Positions 52,872 to 63,639 of a stretch of 64,000 bases of DNA are shown here, in pieces. Position 1 is the stretch's first letter, and each line of letters opens with the position of its first letter. A program made the translations under genes and the position numbers. The notes under the pieces are model-generated. The model ran no database searches, was not told the DNA's origin, and saw only the letters and a list, made by a program, of their open reading frames with translations. Origin of the DNA: Dryomyza anilis (taxonomy: Eukaryota; Arthropoda; Insecta; Diptera; Dryomyzidae); contig OX638135.1 in the NCBI GenBank assembly GCA_951804985.1, forward strand, positions 42,236,324 through 42,300,323, given 5' to 3'.

Positions 52872-53655
52872 AATGAAAATTTAATTAAAAAAAATTTAAT
52901 TAATTTAATTAAAAAAAATGAAAATTTAATTAAAAAAAAAAGAATAGGTGAGTTTTCATTTTTTTTTTGAATAGTATTTTAGAAGTGTTAAAAAAGAGGA
53001 TTAGAACTACGAATAATTTTTTTTTAAGCATTTAAAAAAAAAAATGTAAATGAATAGTATTAGCATTCAATAATAAATAAATAAATAAAATAACACTGAG
53101 ATTCCGAACTATGAACCCTCCAGTGTATAACAAGTGAAAAATAAAGATTTTAAAGAAACTTTCTTTTAATTTAAAAAGGAAAAATTAACATTTCCAAATA
53201 AATAAATCGAAATAACACTGAGATTCCAAACTACGGACCCTCCAGTGTATAAAAAATAAAAACTAAATGATTTGATTACATTTTAAAGCATGTGAACACA
53301 GCACTGATTGCTGTTATGATTTACAGCTGTTTAAATAATAAAAAATTTATATTAAAAATCATTGTATGTTAAATTTTTTTTACAATCTTGAGTAACCGAA
53401 TATACACATAATTTTTTTTATTTTGAAAAATAAAATCATTTTTATTTTTCCAATGCTACAGAAAACAGATTATTAAAAAAAAATACTTCAATATAAATTA
53501 AAAAAAAATATATAGTTTATAGTTATACTTCAACTTATACTTCAACTGGGTAACATTTTTATTTCATTGAAATTTTCAATTACAACTTGATGAAATTTAT
53601 TTTTTTTTTTAATTAAAAGATAAAGATAACGTTTTAAATTGATTGAAAATATTTA
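52872..53655 (+). other. AT-rich leader of X2
   Basis: Contains two copies of the leader motif (GAGATTCCGAACTATGAACC at 53099 and GAGATTCCAAACTACGGACC at 53219, each ending CAGTGTATAA), then CAGCACTGATTGCTGTTATG at 53306, also in X1 (17806). A tandem duplication of about 512 bp begins near 53430. Confidence 0.65.
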
Positions 53656-54440
53656 ATGGCAGATGCCAATGAATTAAATGCGTATATTCAAAAGGAATCT
53701 AGCGAATTGGACAGATTTGTTAAAAAAATTATGGTCGCAATTTGTACCAACAATACTAAATAAAGATAGTACAGCTTTATTAAAAGATAATATATCTAGA
53801 ATTCTGCAATTATCTAAATTAGAGGAGGCAGATAAAATAGTAGAAGAGTTACTAATTTTCCAGAATTTAAAAATTAAATCTGTTTTAGCAGAAAATGTTG
53901 AATTAGAAAGATTAGTTGACAGATTTGGAAAAATAAAATTATTTTTATTTTTCCAATGTTATAGAAAAAAGATTTAAAAAAAATACTTCAATATAAATTT
54001 TAAAAAAAATATAGTTTATAGTTATACTTCATGAATGCCAAAATTGATTTCGTTGTTGTTTGGGTAACATTTTTATTTCATTGAAATTTTCAATTACAAC
54101 TTGATGAAATTTATTTTTTTTTAATTAAAAGATAAAGATAACGTTTTAAATTGATTGAAAATATTTAATGGCAGATGCTAATGAATTAAATGCGTATATT
54201 CAAAGGCAATCTAGCGAATTGGACAGATTTGTTAAAAAAATTATGGTCGCAATTTGTACCAACAATACTAAATAAAGATAGTACAGCATTATTAAAAGAT
54301 AATATATCCAGAATTCTGCATTTATCTAAATTAGAGGAGACAGATAAAATAGTAGAAGAGTTACTTAAATTCCTGAATTTAAAAATTAAATCTGTTTTAG
54401 CAGAAAATGTTGAATTAGAAAGATTAGTTGACGGGTTGAG
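53430..54440 (+). repeat. 512-bp tandem duplication of X2 leader and gag start
   Basis: The segment from TTTTATTTTTCCAATG(C/T)TA through GATAAAGATAACGTTTTAAA and the first 270 bp of gag occurs twice (about 53430-53935 and 53936-54440), with about 20 differences. The first copy of the gag start (53656 ATG) leads into the second leader, so it can only encode a truncated N-terminus. Confidence 0.85.
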
Positions 54441-55103
54441 AAAACGTTTAAACGATTATTATTTAAAACGTACAGCAGAGTTAGAAGAAACAGGTAAAAT
54501 AGAAGAGGAAAACATAAAATTAAGAAATTTGTTGAAAGAACAGAATATTTCTGAGGAATCAATAAATAATTCTGTCAGACGCCAGGCAAGGGAGGAGTAC
54601 GCAACGTTGGAGGAAGCGAACAACAAAATACAGGAGTTGAACGCGCGTATTAGATATTTGAACGAGGAGGTTAAGACGAGACATCCTTATACCACAAGGA
54701 TACCATAGAAAGTGACGACATCACAACACAGGGCAACATGGGATTAGGCGAAGTCGCTAAATTCGTTAAAAATGCGGTGCCAGATTTTGCAGGTGCAGAC
54801 TCATCATCGCTGAGGACGGATCTTCACCGTTTTATTGAAGGATGTGAAGTGGTGAGGGCAGAACTGAAGCCTGAACAAATGAAGGAGGAAGATGCTTTTG
54901 ACTTAGTAAGTTCAAAGGAGTTTGACACAATAGATGATTTATACAATTTGTTAAGAATTACGTACTTGGAATGTAGGTCAGTAGATGCCATTCAATATGA
55001 CATTAGAAAGGCATCTCAGTATCCGGGGGAAAGTATTAGATCTTTCTCGAGGCGTTTGGTTACACTGCAGTCGGCAGCATTAAGCACGATTAAATGTAAA
55101 TAT
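54168..55103 (+). pseudogene. X2 gag, N-terminal coiled coil and capsid-like part
   Basis: An ATG at 54168 starts 'MADANELNAYIQRQSSELDR' but the frame ends soon; the +1 frame from 54190 carries on for 172 codons ('LWSQFVPTILNKDSTALLKD', then a long Glu/Lys/Leu/Asn coiled coil with 'ENIKLRNLLKEQNISEESIN'). The switch lies at a run of seven A's near 54233. A second shift at 54690 leads to 'MGLGEVAKFVKNAVPDFAGA' and 'LHRFIEGCEVVRAELKPEQM...SIRSFSRRLVTLQSAALSTI', a capsid-type segment, up to the solo LTR. Confidence 0.75.
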
Positions 55104-55623
55104 TGTTACGAAAATTCAGTCTACGGAAAACTGTTCTACGAGTTCGTATCGCTGGATTGTGTACAAAATAAAAACACTCTTATGTTTGGTTTAAATTATA
55201 ACAATTAACTTTAATAAACAACATTGCTAATAACAAATTCGAACAACTGCTGCATGTCCACAATTTAACTTGACATTTATCACACGAGCTGCACTCGACC
55301 ACTTTACAATCACTACTGAAGTGCTGTATCTCAGATGCGGTTCTCTTATATACTGCATGCATCAGTTCGACGCGTTTCGACGTTCTTCGACTTGTTTCGA
55401 GAACCTTCTACTCGTTTCGTGAATGACGCATGCTATTGGCATCTCATTCGCACTCATGTGTTTTAATGTGCTGATCTTCCATCTCTTTCTCGCACATTGC
55501 CCAGTACGCTGAATGATCTTCCGTCTCTTTCTAACACATTGCTCAGTGTGCTGAATTGTCTTGCGTCTCATTTATTATTGTTGAATGCTTGCACAGTGGG
55601 GCAAATTACCTCTTTTCGTAACA
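55104..55623 (-). mobile_element. Solo LTR of Gypsy family D, in X2 gag
   Basis: 520 bp, reverse orientation, flanked by ATAT at 55100-55103 and 55624-55627, the same four bases as the solo LTR in X1. It keeps the heat-shock-type boxes (55396-55408) and TATA (inverse at about 55346). It differs from other D LTRs over 55190-55290 (AACATTGCTAATAACAAATT), marking an LTR subfamily. Confidence 0.9.
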
Positions 55624-55627
55624 ATAT

Positions 55628-56420
55628 AATCATACGATAGACGAAGTGTTCGTTAATGAATTGAATAATTTAGTTAAAAGCTCATTTAAGTTAGGACTTC
55701 GGGATTACACTTTGCGAATGCTAATGTTGAGCAGTAAGCAAACAACACTGGAGATATTGGTTGTAGAGGCATTGGACCATGCGACAAAGGGAGTCAGCAG
55801 AGTTAACGGGAATAGACAAGTTTTGAGTCCATTTCAATGAGCCCTCATCGGCCTTCATGCCAAATAATCGTACTGCATCAGGTAGCCAAGGCAATGAAAA
55901 AAAGGAGACGGAAAAGAAACACAAACTATAGGTATGAAGCAGCCTATACCTACATGTTCTTTTTGCAAGAAGAAGGGACATCTGTAGGATGAATGTCATA
56001 CACGGAGAAACACTCCATATTACAGTGAATGTCGTACTTATGGACATGAACAGTGTGCAGATCGTTCGGGTCGGAATGTTGTTCCAGGACATACTGCTCC
56101 CCAAGGAAGTCAGCCACCCGTACCTCAGGTAAATGGTCAATGTGGTATCCAGAACCAAGGCGGGGGTGCTCCAGGATTCAGATGCGATTGGTGCCATAGA
56201 GGGGGACACGTCGAGGGAGATTGTCGTGTTAAACGCGATACACAAGTTTTTCAAGGAAATAATGGTAATGTGAATTTTGCAAACAGGACCGCTAAATATT
56301 GCACTTGGTGCAGCATGGACGGACATGTTATTATGAATTGTTATGCCAAACGCAAATATGATGCATGGAACAATAATAGCAGTCCACAGGGAAACTACCA
56401 GGGGCCCAGTCAAGGCCACT
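55628..56420 (+). pseudogene. X2 gag, nucleocapsid with three zinc knuckles
   Basis: After the solo LTR: 'LNNLVKSSFKLGLRDYTLRM' (capsid end), then three CCHC knuckles: 'CSFCKKKGHL.DEC' (stop in the loop) near 55957, 'CDWCHRGGHVEGDC' near 56184 and 'CTWCSMDGHVIMNC' near 56300, with a fourth Cys/His cluster 'CRTYGHEQC' near 56029. They bind genomic RNA during packaging. Long minus-strand frames at 55721-56651 are antisense shadows. Confidence 0.8.
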
Positions 56421-56479
56421 AAACTGGGGACCCTTAGCAAATAGTGTAGTAAGGCCAGTAGTTGTAGAAGTTCCAAATA

Positions 56480-56830
56480 GCACACTACAACAAAATAAAA
56501 CAGCAAATATCATTAACGCAGAAAATGAGGAACAAAAAGTAAAAATACATATTAATGAAGATAGAAATCTTCCAACAAAAACATATAATAAAAACATATA
56601 ATAATAAACTAAATAATAATAATAATACACAACTTGACGCAAATAATGCACAGAATATAGGATTTAAGGAAATTAAAAAAATAAACAAATTATAAAGAAA
56701 ATAAATAACGTAAAGAAAGTAAAACCAATTGAATCGGAAGTTAAAAATATTAAAATCAAGAATAATAAAATCAAAAGTAAATCAAATAAAAAGAAAGTTG
56801 TAATTAACTGCCCTGAAAATTTGAAAATCT
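56480..56830 (+). pseudogene. X2 gag-protease linker
   Basis: Asn/Lys-rich linker as in X1 (20164-20440), with a 13-bp duplication (AAAACATATAATA) and frameshifts near 56590 and 56680. It links nucleocapsid to protease. Confidence 0.6.
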
Positions 56831-57538
56831 GTGGATACATTCCTTACAGAGGCGAGTATAATTTGCAATGAAGTAATTTCAATATTTCTTTTTATTTTTA
56901 GCGCTATGTGCGTTTTATCGTCAGAAATGTATAATAAATTCACGATTTTTAAAATTAAATTGTCTTCAATTGCTAATAATTTTAAAGGTAAATTTATGTC
57001 GAGGAAAATGAAATTAGCTTCACAATTAGGCATGCATCGTAAAATATTTAACCGGCATGGAGAATATTTCAAGATATCCGATACGAGTGATGTGTTCATT
57101 GAAGTACCTTGCGAGGCAGCAATAAATGGAAAACTTACTTTGTTAGTGAATTCTGGAGCTGGGGTCAGTCTGGTTAAAGAAAATAGGATGGCACATTTAC
57201 CGAATTTTAATAAAAATATTCGGAAAGATCTCAGTGGTGCTTTTGGTGGATGCGTTAGAACCTTAGGCTCCACTAAGATTCAGCACACAAACATAGAAAA
57301 CCTGAGTTTAACGCTACACATTGTTTCACTTGAACAAGGGGTACCAGAAGATGGAATAGTCGGGCGTGACAATCTCTGGAACAGATCTTTAATAAATGCG
57401 TTAAATAAAAAATTTACATTTTTTGATGAAGACAAAAATCATCTTGTTCAATTGCCATTAAAATCATTGCAAGACATAGAAAATATAAAGTTTAATCAAC
57501 ACAGCCCAGAACAGCCATGGTTGTATCACTGCCGTTAA
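56831..57538 (+). pseudogene. X2 protease, active-site Asp changed to Asn
   Basis: 235 codons. 'MHRKIFNRHGEYFKISDTSD', then 'GKLTLLVNSGAGVSLVKENR' where retropepsins have D(S/T)GA; the nucleophile Asp is Asn here but Asp in X1. 'VPEDGIVGRDNLWNRSL' is the C-terminal IVG.D strand. About 130 bp at 56825-57010 are not in X1 and read 'SIFLFIFSAMCVLSSEM', possibly part of the original sequence lost in X1. Confidence 0.75.
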
Positions 57539-57969
57539 GAACAAGAATTCCTATAGTTTTGTTGCACAAACAGGAAATTCAGCCAGGAGTATATTTGGGA
57601 GAGAGTTTAACAAACGTTAGAATAAATAGAGTATATGCATCAATTTTAAATGCCACCGATAAGGAGGTGACCATTGATAGCAATTTCAAGCCACAATTTT
57701 CAAATTTTAATAAATATAAAGAAGCAACAAAGACGAGTTCTACAATAAATACAATAAACTCGGTTAATATAAAAAATAGAATTGATAGATTATTAGGGAA
57801 TGTAAAGATCGATGAATCATTAAATAAAGAAGAAATTGCATCTTTGCAAAATATTTGCTTGTCATATCATGACGTTTTTCATTTGGAAGGGGATGAATTA
57901 ACATTCACTCCGATATTAAAACATGAAATACCCACACAATGGAATCAGCCACCAACAAATCAGAAATAG
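57517..57969 (+). pseudogene. X2 pol linker before RT
   Basis: 150 codons, 'LRTRIPIVLLHKQEIQPGVY', 'NRIDRLLGNVKIDESLNKEE' and 'LSYHDVFHLEGDELTFTPIL', then 'HEIPTQWNQPPTNQK' and a stop right before the RT. The 'YHDVFHLEGD' segment is the usual sequence before the RT fingers in 17.6/gypsy-type elements. Deleted in X1. Confidence 0.75.
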
Positions 57970-57984
57970 TATAAACTTCCTCAT

Positions 57985-58620
57985 ATGCATAGAAATGAGA
58001 TTAATAGACAAGTATCAAAGATGTTAGACGATGGAATTATTTCACCAAGCATGTCGCCTTGGAATTCCCCATTATTATTGGTACCTAAAAAGGGCGATAA
58101 AGATGGCAATAAGAAATGGAGACTGGTTATAGATTTCCGAAAATTAAATGACGTCACCATCAAACAGGTATTTCCTATACCACGAATAGATGAGATTTTA
58201 GACCAGTTAGGTCATAGTCGGTATTTTTCAACACTAGATTTAGCCAGTGGTTACCATCAGGTTCTAGTTGAAGATAGTGACAAAGAAAAAACTGCTTTCA
58301 GTACAGGTCTTGGTCATTTCGAATTTACCAGAATGCCATTCGGTTTAACGGGGGCACCTGCCACTTTTCAAAAGATAATGATTCACATACTAACAGGTTT
58401 ACAGGGTATTGACTGTTTCGTTTATTTAGATGACATAGTGGTTTATGGAAATAATTTAGCGGAACACGCGCATAGGCTATGCAAGGTGCTGCAAAAGCTG
58501 AGAGAACATAATTTGAAATTAAATACAGTTTTTGCGACGCGAGGTTTTATATTTAGGACGTAAGTGTTCTGAGTTAGGTGCCCTACCAGACCCATCCAAA
58601 GTAGAGTGTGTAAAAAATAT
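57985..58620 (+). CDS. X2 reverse transcriptase, catalytic motifs intact
   Basis: 192 codons open: 'MLDDGIISPSMSPWNSPLLL', 'WRLVIDFRKLNDVTIKQVFP', '[18 protein letters not shown]' (first catalytic Asp), 'FEFTRMPFGLTGAPATFQKI' and 'CFVYLDDIVVYGNNLAEHAH' (YLDD, the metal-binding pair). The frame shifts after 'LREHNLKLN' at about 58530. The fingers and palm are the 17.6/297/gypsy type. A stop at 57967 separates it from the linker, so Pol as a whole is broken. Confidence 0.85.
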
Positions 58621-58686
58621 TCCATTTCCGAAAAATAGGAAGCATTTTTAGGCTTAATTAATTATAACAGAAAATTTATAGGAGGT

Positions 58687-59220
58687 ATGGCGAAACTGCC
58701 ATTACCAATAAACTGTTTGTTTAAAAAGGACGCTAAGTTCATATGGAATGACAATTGTCAGAATTCATTTTTAAAACTTAAAGAGGCAATTATGTCACCA
58801 CCCATACTAGCGTATTCGGATTTTAACGAAAGCTTTTTGCTCACGACAGACGCCAGTAACGAAGCAATTGGCGCGGTTCTTTCGCAAGGTGAAGTTGGAA
58901 GCGATCGTTCGATCGCGTTTGCCAGAAGGTCTCTTAACGATGCGGAAACACGCTACTCTACTATAGAGAAAGAATTTAGGGCAAAACAAAATTTTAGGGC
59001 ATATCTTTTGGAAAGACCATTTAAAATTTATACAGATCATCAGCTCCTAAAGGGTATAGCAAATTTAAAAGATCAGACATCACGTCTTGCGCGTTTCCGA
59101 CACAAATTATCGGAATATAATTTCGAAATTCATTACAAACCGTGAAAAAGTAATTTAAACGCGGATACGCTTAGCATACCGAATAATACTGAAAAGATAG
59201 TTGTAGTACAAACACGTTCA
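58687..59220 (+). CDS. X2 RNase H
   Basis: 152 codons with the catalytic set: Asp in 'FLLTTDASNEAIGAVL', Glu in 'YSTIEKEFRA' and Asp in 'PFKIYTDHQLLKGIAN'. It ends 'FEIHYKP' at a stop where X1 reads 'HYKPGKS', a single-base change (GGG to TGA context). It is in a single copy, unlike X1, where 139 bp are duplicated. 'YTDHQ' and 'FRHKLSEYNFEIHY' are the usual end of this domain. Confidence 0.85.
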
Positions 59221-59886
59221 AAAACCATGAAAAGAGACAAGGAAGACGTTAAGAAACAGTCGGAATGCGATCCTGACAATTCGATAACAAAGGAAAATGA
59301 CAATATAATAATTCTAACTAAACCTCGGGACATAGAGATTAAGGATTTTCATGATTCACCGGATTATGTGAAAAATTGTTCAAAATGCCAGGTAAACAAG
59401 AGTTCAAGGCTGATGAAGATGCCACTGTTTCTAACTGATACGCCAGTCAAAATTACATATAACACCTTACCATCCACAGGCTAATGGGTCATTGGAACGA
59501 AGTCATCGTCCACTAGCTGAATATTTACGTAGTTTTGCTAAAGAGGGTGGGTCAAACTGGGACCAATGGTGAAATTCTGCAATGCATGTTCATAAAAACA
59601 CGGTGCATACGTCGACGGGTCAAACACCATTCCGTACGTTGTACGGGTTTGACTTCGACATGCCTAGGTGTCGAAAAAACAATACGACAAGAACCTCAAC
59701 CCTATACAATTCAAACCACACGACATGGTTTTAATGAAAAACCAAACTAAGAAGAATAAGTTCTCACCAATTTGGAAGGGACCCTACGTGGTCGTAGAGG
59801 GAAGTGGGCCAGTGACCACGATGATATTGATCAAAAACAAAGATAAGAAAATTCACAATAATTTTTTAAAGGCATATCACAAATAG
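59221..59886 (+). pseudogene. X2 integrase with catalytic core deleted
   Basis: 'VKNCSKCQVNKSSRL' is the end of the zinc-binding domain and 'LTDTPVKITYNTLPSTG' joins, out of frame, to the DNA for 'YHPQANGSLE'. Compared with X1 about 280 bp carrying two of the three catalytic aspartates (X1 22325-22600) are missing. The C-terminal part 'FKPHDMVLMKNQTKKNKFSP' with 'WKGPYVVVEGSGP' and 'NNFLKAYHK' is intact at 59668-59886. Confidence 0.85.
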
Positions 59887-60212
59887 TGTATGCCGTTAAA
59901 ACTAAAAATATTATAATATTATTATAGGTTAGAACCCATAAAAGTAAGAATATAAAACCAATTAGCTATGCATTGACAATTGAACTTGTAGAATGCAACG
60001 TTCTGAAAACATTATGCAACATATAGAAAAAATAAATCTAACCATAAGATATAGAGTAATCATTAAATAAAATATTAAAGAACTCGTCATTTAGAGGAAG
60101 AAATAAATATAAATAGTTTAGGAAAACAGTAAGTAACAAACAAAAGAAAAAATATAATAATAAAAAAATAAAAAACATAGGACATATTAAAAACAATAAT
60201 TTAGTAATAAAA
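59887..60212 (+). other. X2 3' non-coding region, first part
   Basis: Collinear with X1 23191-23490 apart from an extra TTCTGAAAACATTATGCAAC segment. No env-like frame. Confidence 0.6.
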
Positions 60213-61034
60213 CGAGTTGGGAAAGTTAGGTCACATGGGTAAGTTCGGTCACATGGGGCGGATTTTTATAGTCGGTCGGACCCGACTATGGAATACCCTA
60301 CACCTTTGGTGGGGATATTAATGTGGGATATTTAATTGCAGACCTTTTAATTATGCTGAACCTCCCCACCCTCAGAATATTATTCATATATCAGAAATTA
60401 ACGTCTTATATCCCCATAAATTAAAAAATTTATAAAAAGTATAAAAAACTAAAAAAAAAATTGAAAAATATAATTGGGCGGACCACGCCTATATTTAAAA
60501 TTTTGAAAGGCTAATATTTCATAGATTTGATTTTAATAATTTACGGATCAAATTTCCACTATGAAAACCCGGGAAATAATGAAAAAAAAAGTGGGCGGAT
60601 CACGCCCATTTTTGGACCACATATTTATAGGTGAATTTTAAAAATACTTTTTAAATTTTTTAACTATACCTTGAATACTTTTCGAGTTATTAGTTCCGAA
60701 AGAGTTATAAAAAAGTGACTTGTACGGGAGGTGGGCGTGTCCGTTGACCGATTTGTCTCATTTTCAAACTCAGTTCCTACTTTTGGCTAAAATATATTGA
60801 GAAGAAATTTCATCGCATTCTGATCAGTATTTCTCAAGTTATTCTGTATTCGGGCAGCAAGACAGCAAGACGGACAGACAGACAGACAGACAGACGGACA
60901 TGGCTAAACGGACTCAGGTAGTGATGCTGATCAAGAATATATATACTTTTCCATACCGGACACGCCTCCTAAGGGGCGTTACAATATATGCACAAAGTTA
61001 ATATACCCTGTACCTCATAGGTGTAGGGTATAAA
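60213..61034 (+). mobile_element. mini-me/DINE-1-like element, type A, full length, in X2
   Basis: 822 bp, CGAGTTGGGAAAGTTAGGTC...GTGTAGGGTATAAAA. The (GACA)n tract at 60874-60899 has about five units. It lies at nearly the same point of X where X1 has its (TA)n run. Confidence 0.9.
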
Positions 61035-62032
61035 AAAAATAAAAAGCACATGCAACCAATTGCATTAATTTAAAATTAAATCAATGTTAGTCATAAAATT
61101 GTCGAATTCAATACAGATAATGCAAAACCAACAATTGCATTACTGACCTATATTAATAGCTCTCGCTATCAAACCTTGAAAAGGGTCATTCCCCCAAGTG
61201 TTTCATTCTGAAGCACATATGCAATTTGTACGAACGTATGTATATCATACACTAAGCATGCGTTAATAGCTGACATATAAATGCAGATCTTGCAATTTTT
61301 TTTTGATACCATAAACAATGCAAATAAATATAATTCAATTTTACCGTCATGCCAGTAGGAAGTTTCATATAATGTGACTTATATAAGTACACAAAAATAA
61401 TATAATAAAATATTAAACATGTTTAGAAAACAAATCGCAACTCTAATTATATTTATTTACATGCAGAGAAATTATAGGTACTTTTGTATATTAATATAAT
61501 TCAATTTGAATAAGTTTGAATATAACAAATAAATTTTAAATGATTTTGAAGAACTTACTTATAATAATTTAAATTTCTTAAAGAAGAAGAAAAATATCAG
61601 TTAGTTTTAAAATTGAAAAAAGAGAGATATGTAAATATTTAGTACAGTTAAAATTAAAAAACAAGGAAGGAAAAAAAATATATTAGTAGAATAAAGAAAA
61701 TGCAAAAAAACAGGTAATAAATAAAAGCAAAGAATTTAAAATTTAAAAAAGCGATTTATGCATTAAAATATTTAATGCAGTTAAAATTAAAAAAAAGGTT
61801 TAATAATTGAATCGGAAAAAAAGAGGAAACATATTAGTAAAATAAATAAAATGAATAAAATACATATATAGGTATTAAATATTATTTAAAAAAAAATGGA
61901 ATTTTTAAATTTTAAAGAAAAAAAAAGTGAAAAAAAAATATAATAAGAAGAAAAATATAATAAACATAAAAAAAAAATTGGGGAATTAAAATTAAAAAAA
62001 AAAACAAGAGGGATACAAATTTTTATTATAAC
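61035..62032 (+). other. X2 3' non-coding region, purine-rich
   Basis: Collinear with X1 24130-25000: ATTCCCCCAAGTGTTTCATT, CATATGCAATTTGTACGAAC and CATATAAATGCAGATCTTGC, then A/G-rich sequence. A 170-bp segment at 61322-61500 (ATGCCAGTAGGAAGTTTCAT and so on) is absent from X1. Confidence 0.55.
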
Positions 62033-62467
62033 GAAAAAAAGAAGACAAAAAAAATATTTACAATTAAATTTTTAAAGAATAAAAAAAGAGATAAATAAAT
62101 ATATATATATGAAAAAAAAGGGAATTAAAATTTCAAAAAAAAAAGGAGAAAATTTTACTTAAAGGGAAAAAGAAAGAAAAAAAAAGAAGGAGGTATGAAA
62201 ATTTTAATTAAAGAGAAGAAGAAAAAAATGAAGAAAATAAGAGAAAAAAATATAGAGAAACAAAATAAGAGGACAAAAATATATAAATAACAGATATTAA
62301 CTATTAATTTAAAAAAAAGGAAAAAATATATGAAAAAAAATAAGGGGAATTAAAATTAAAAAAAAAAAAAATTAATTTATTTTAACACATTATTTTGTTT
62401 TGGAAATTTAAATTTGTATTGGAAATTAAATAATTTTTTAAACTAAATTAACACAGTTAAAAAAAAA

Positions 62468-62984
62468 GAGTTGGGAAAGTTAGGTCACATGGGTAAATTC
62501 GGGGAGGATTTTTATAGTCGGGCCCGACTATGGAATACCCTACACATTTGGTGGGGATATTAATGGGGGATATTTAATTGCATACCTTAATTTTAAAGTT
62601 TGTAATTATGCTGAACCTCCCCACCCTCAGAATATTATTCACATATCAGAAATTTACGTCTTATATACCCATAAATTAAAAAATGTATATAAAAGTATAA
62701 AAAAAACTAAAAATTTTTTTTTTTTAATATAATTGAGCGGACCACGCCTATATTTAAAATTTTGAAAGGCTAATATTTCATAGATTTGATTTGAATAATT
62801 TACGGATCAAATTTCCACTATGAAAACCCGGGAAATAATGAAAAAAAAGTAGGCGTATCACGCCCATTTTTGTACCACATATTTTTAGGTGAATTCTAAT
62901 AATACGTTTTAAATTTTATAACTATACCTTGAATACTTTTCGAGTTATTAATTCCGGAAGAGTTATATAAAAGTGACTTGTATG
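62468..62984 (+). mobile_element. mini-me/DINE-1-like element, type A, 5' two-thirds
   Basis: GAGTTGGGAAAGTTAGGTCA...AGTGACTTGTATGG, ending at the duplication junction, so the (GACA)n core and 3' end are missing. Confidence 0.85.
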
Positions 62985-63418
62985 GAAAAAAAGAAGACAA
63001 AAAAAATATTTACAATTAAATTTTTAAAGAATAAAAAAAGAGATAAATAAATATATATATATGAAAAAAAAGGGAATTAAAATTTCAAAAAAAAAAGGAG
63101 AAAATTTTACTTAAAGGGAAAAAGAAAGAAAAAAAAAGAAGGAGGTATGAAAATTTTAATTAAAGAGAAGAAGAAAAAAATGAAGAAAATAAGAGAAAAA
63201 AATATAGAGAAACAAAATAAGAGGACAAAAATATATAAATAACAGATATTAACTATTAATTTAAAAAAAAGGAAAAAATATATGAAAAAAAATAAGGGGA
63301 ATTAAAATTAAAAAAAAAAAAAAAAATTTATTTTAACACATTATTTTGTTTTGGAAATTTAAATTTGTATTGGAAATTAAATAATTTTTTAAACTAAATT
63401 AACACAGTTAAAAAAAAA

Positions 63419-63639
63419 GAGTTGGGAAAGTTAGGTCACATGGGTAAATTCGGTCACATGGGGAGGATTTTTATAGTCGGGCCCGACTATGGAATACCCT
63501 ACACATTTGGTGGGGATATTAATGGGGGATATTTAATTGCATACCTTAATTTTAAAGTTTGTAATTATGCTGAACCTCCCCACCCTCAGAATATTATTCA
63601 CATATCAGAAATTTACGTCTTATATCCCCATAAATTAAA
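63419..63639 (+). mobile_element. mini-me/DINE-1-like element, type A, 5' third, cut by a type B copy
   Basis: Duplicate of 62467-62687. It stops at CCCCATAAATTAAA, where a type B element starts. An open frame across the junction (63422-63736) is not a gene. Confidence 0.85.

Larger units (their letters stand above)
52274..62460 (+). mobile_element. Ty3/Gypsy LTR retrotransposon X, copy X2 (no 3' LTR in window)
   Basis: 5' LTR 52274-52856, primer site, leader with a 512-bp duplication, gag (split by a solo D LTR), protease, RT, RNase H and an integrase remnant to 59886, then the same 3' non-coding region as X1, split by a mini-me (60213-61034). The similarity to X1 fades near 62460 in purine-rich sequence. 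Its Pol is better preserved than X1 in RT and RNase H, but the integrase core is deleted. Confidence 0.85.
62033..63639. repeat. 952-bp tandem duplication (1.7 units), almost identical
   Basis: GAAGACAAAAAAAATATTTA at 62041 recurs at 62993. The purine-rich 3' region and the start of a type A mini-me are repeated with only A-run length changes and one 13-bp indel (TCACATGGG present at 63445, absent at 62503). Unit 2 is cut at 63639 by another element. Confidence 0.9.

Noticed and set aside
55721..56651. Long minus-strand open frames (up to 261 codons) in X2, with counterparts at 19408-20137 in X1
   Set aside because: They are antisense to the gag nucleocapsid, whose zinc knuckles are clear on the plus strand; no domain is recognisable in the antisense translation.
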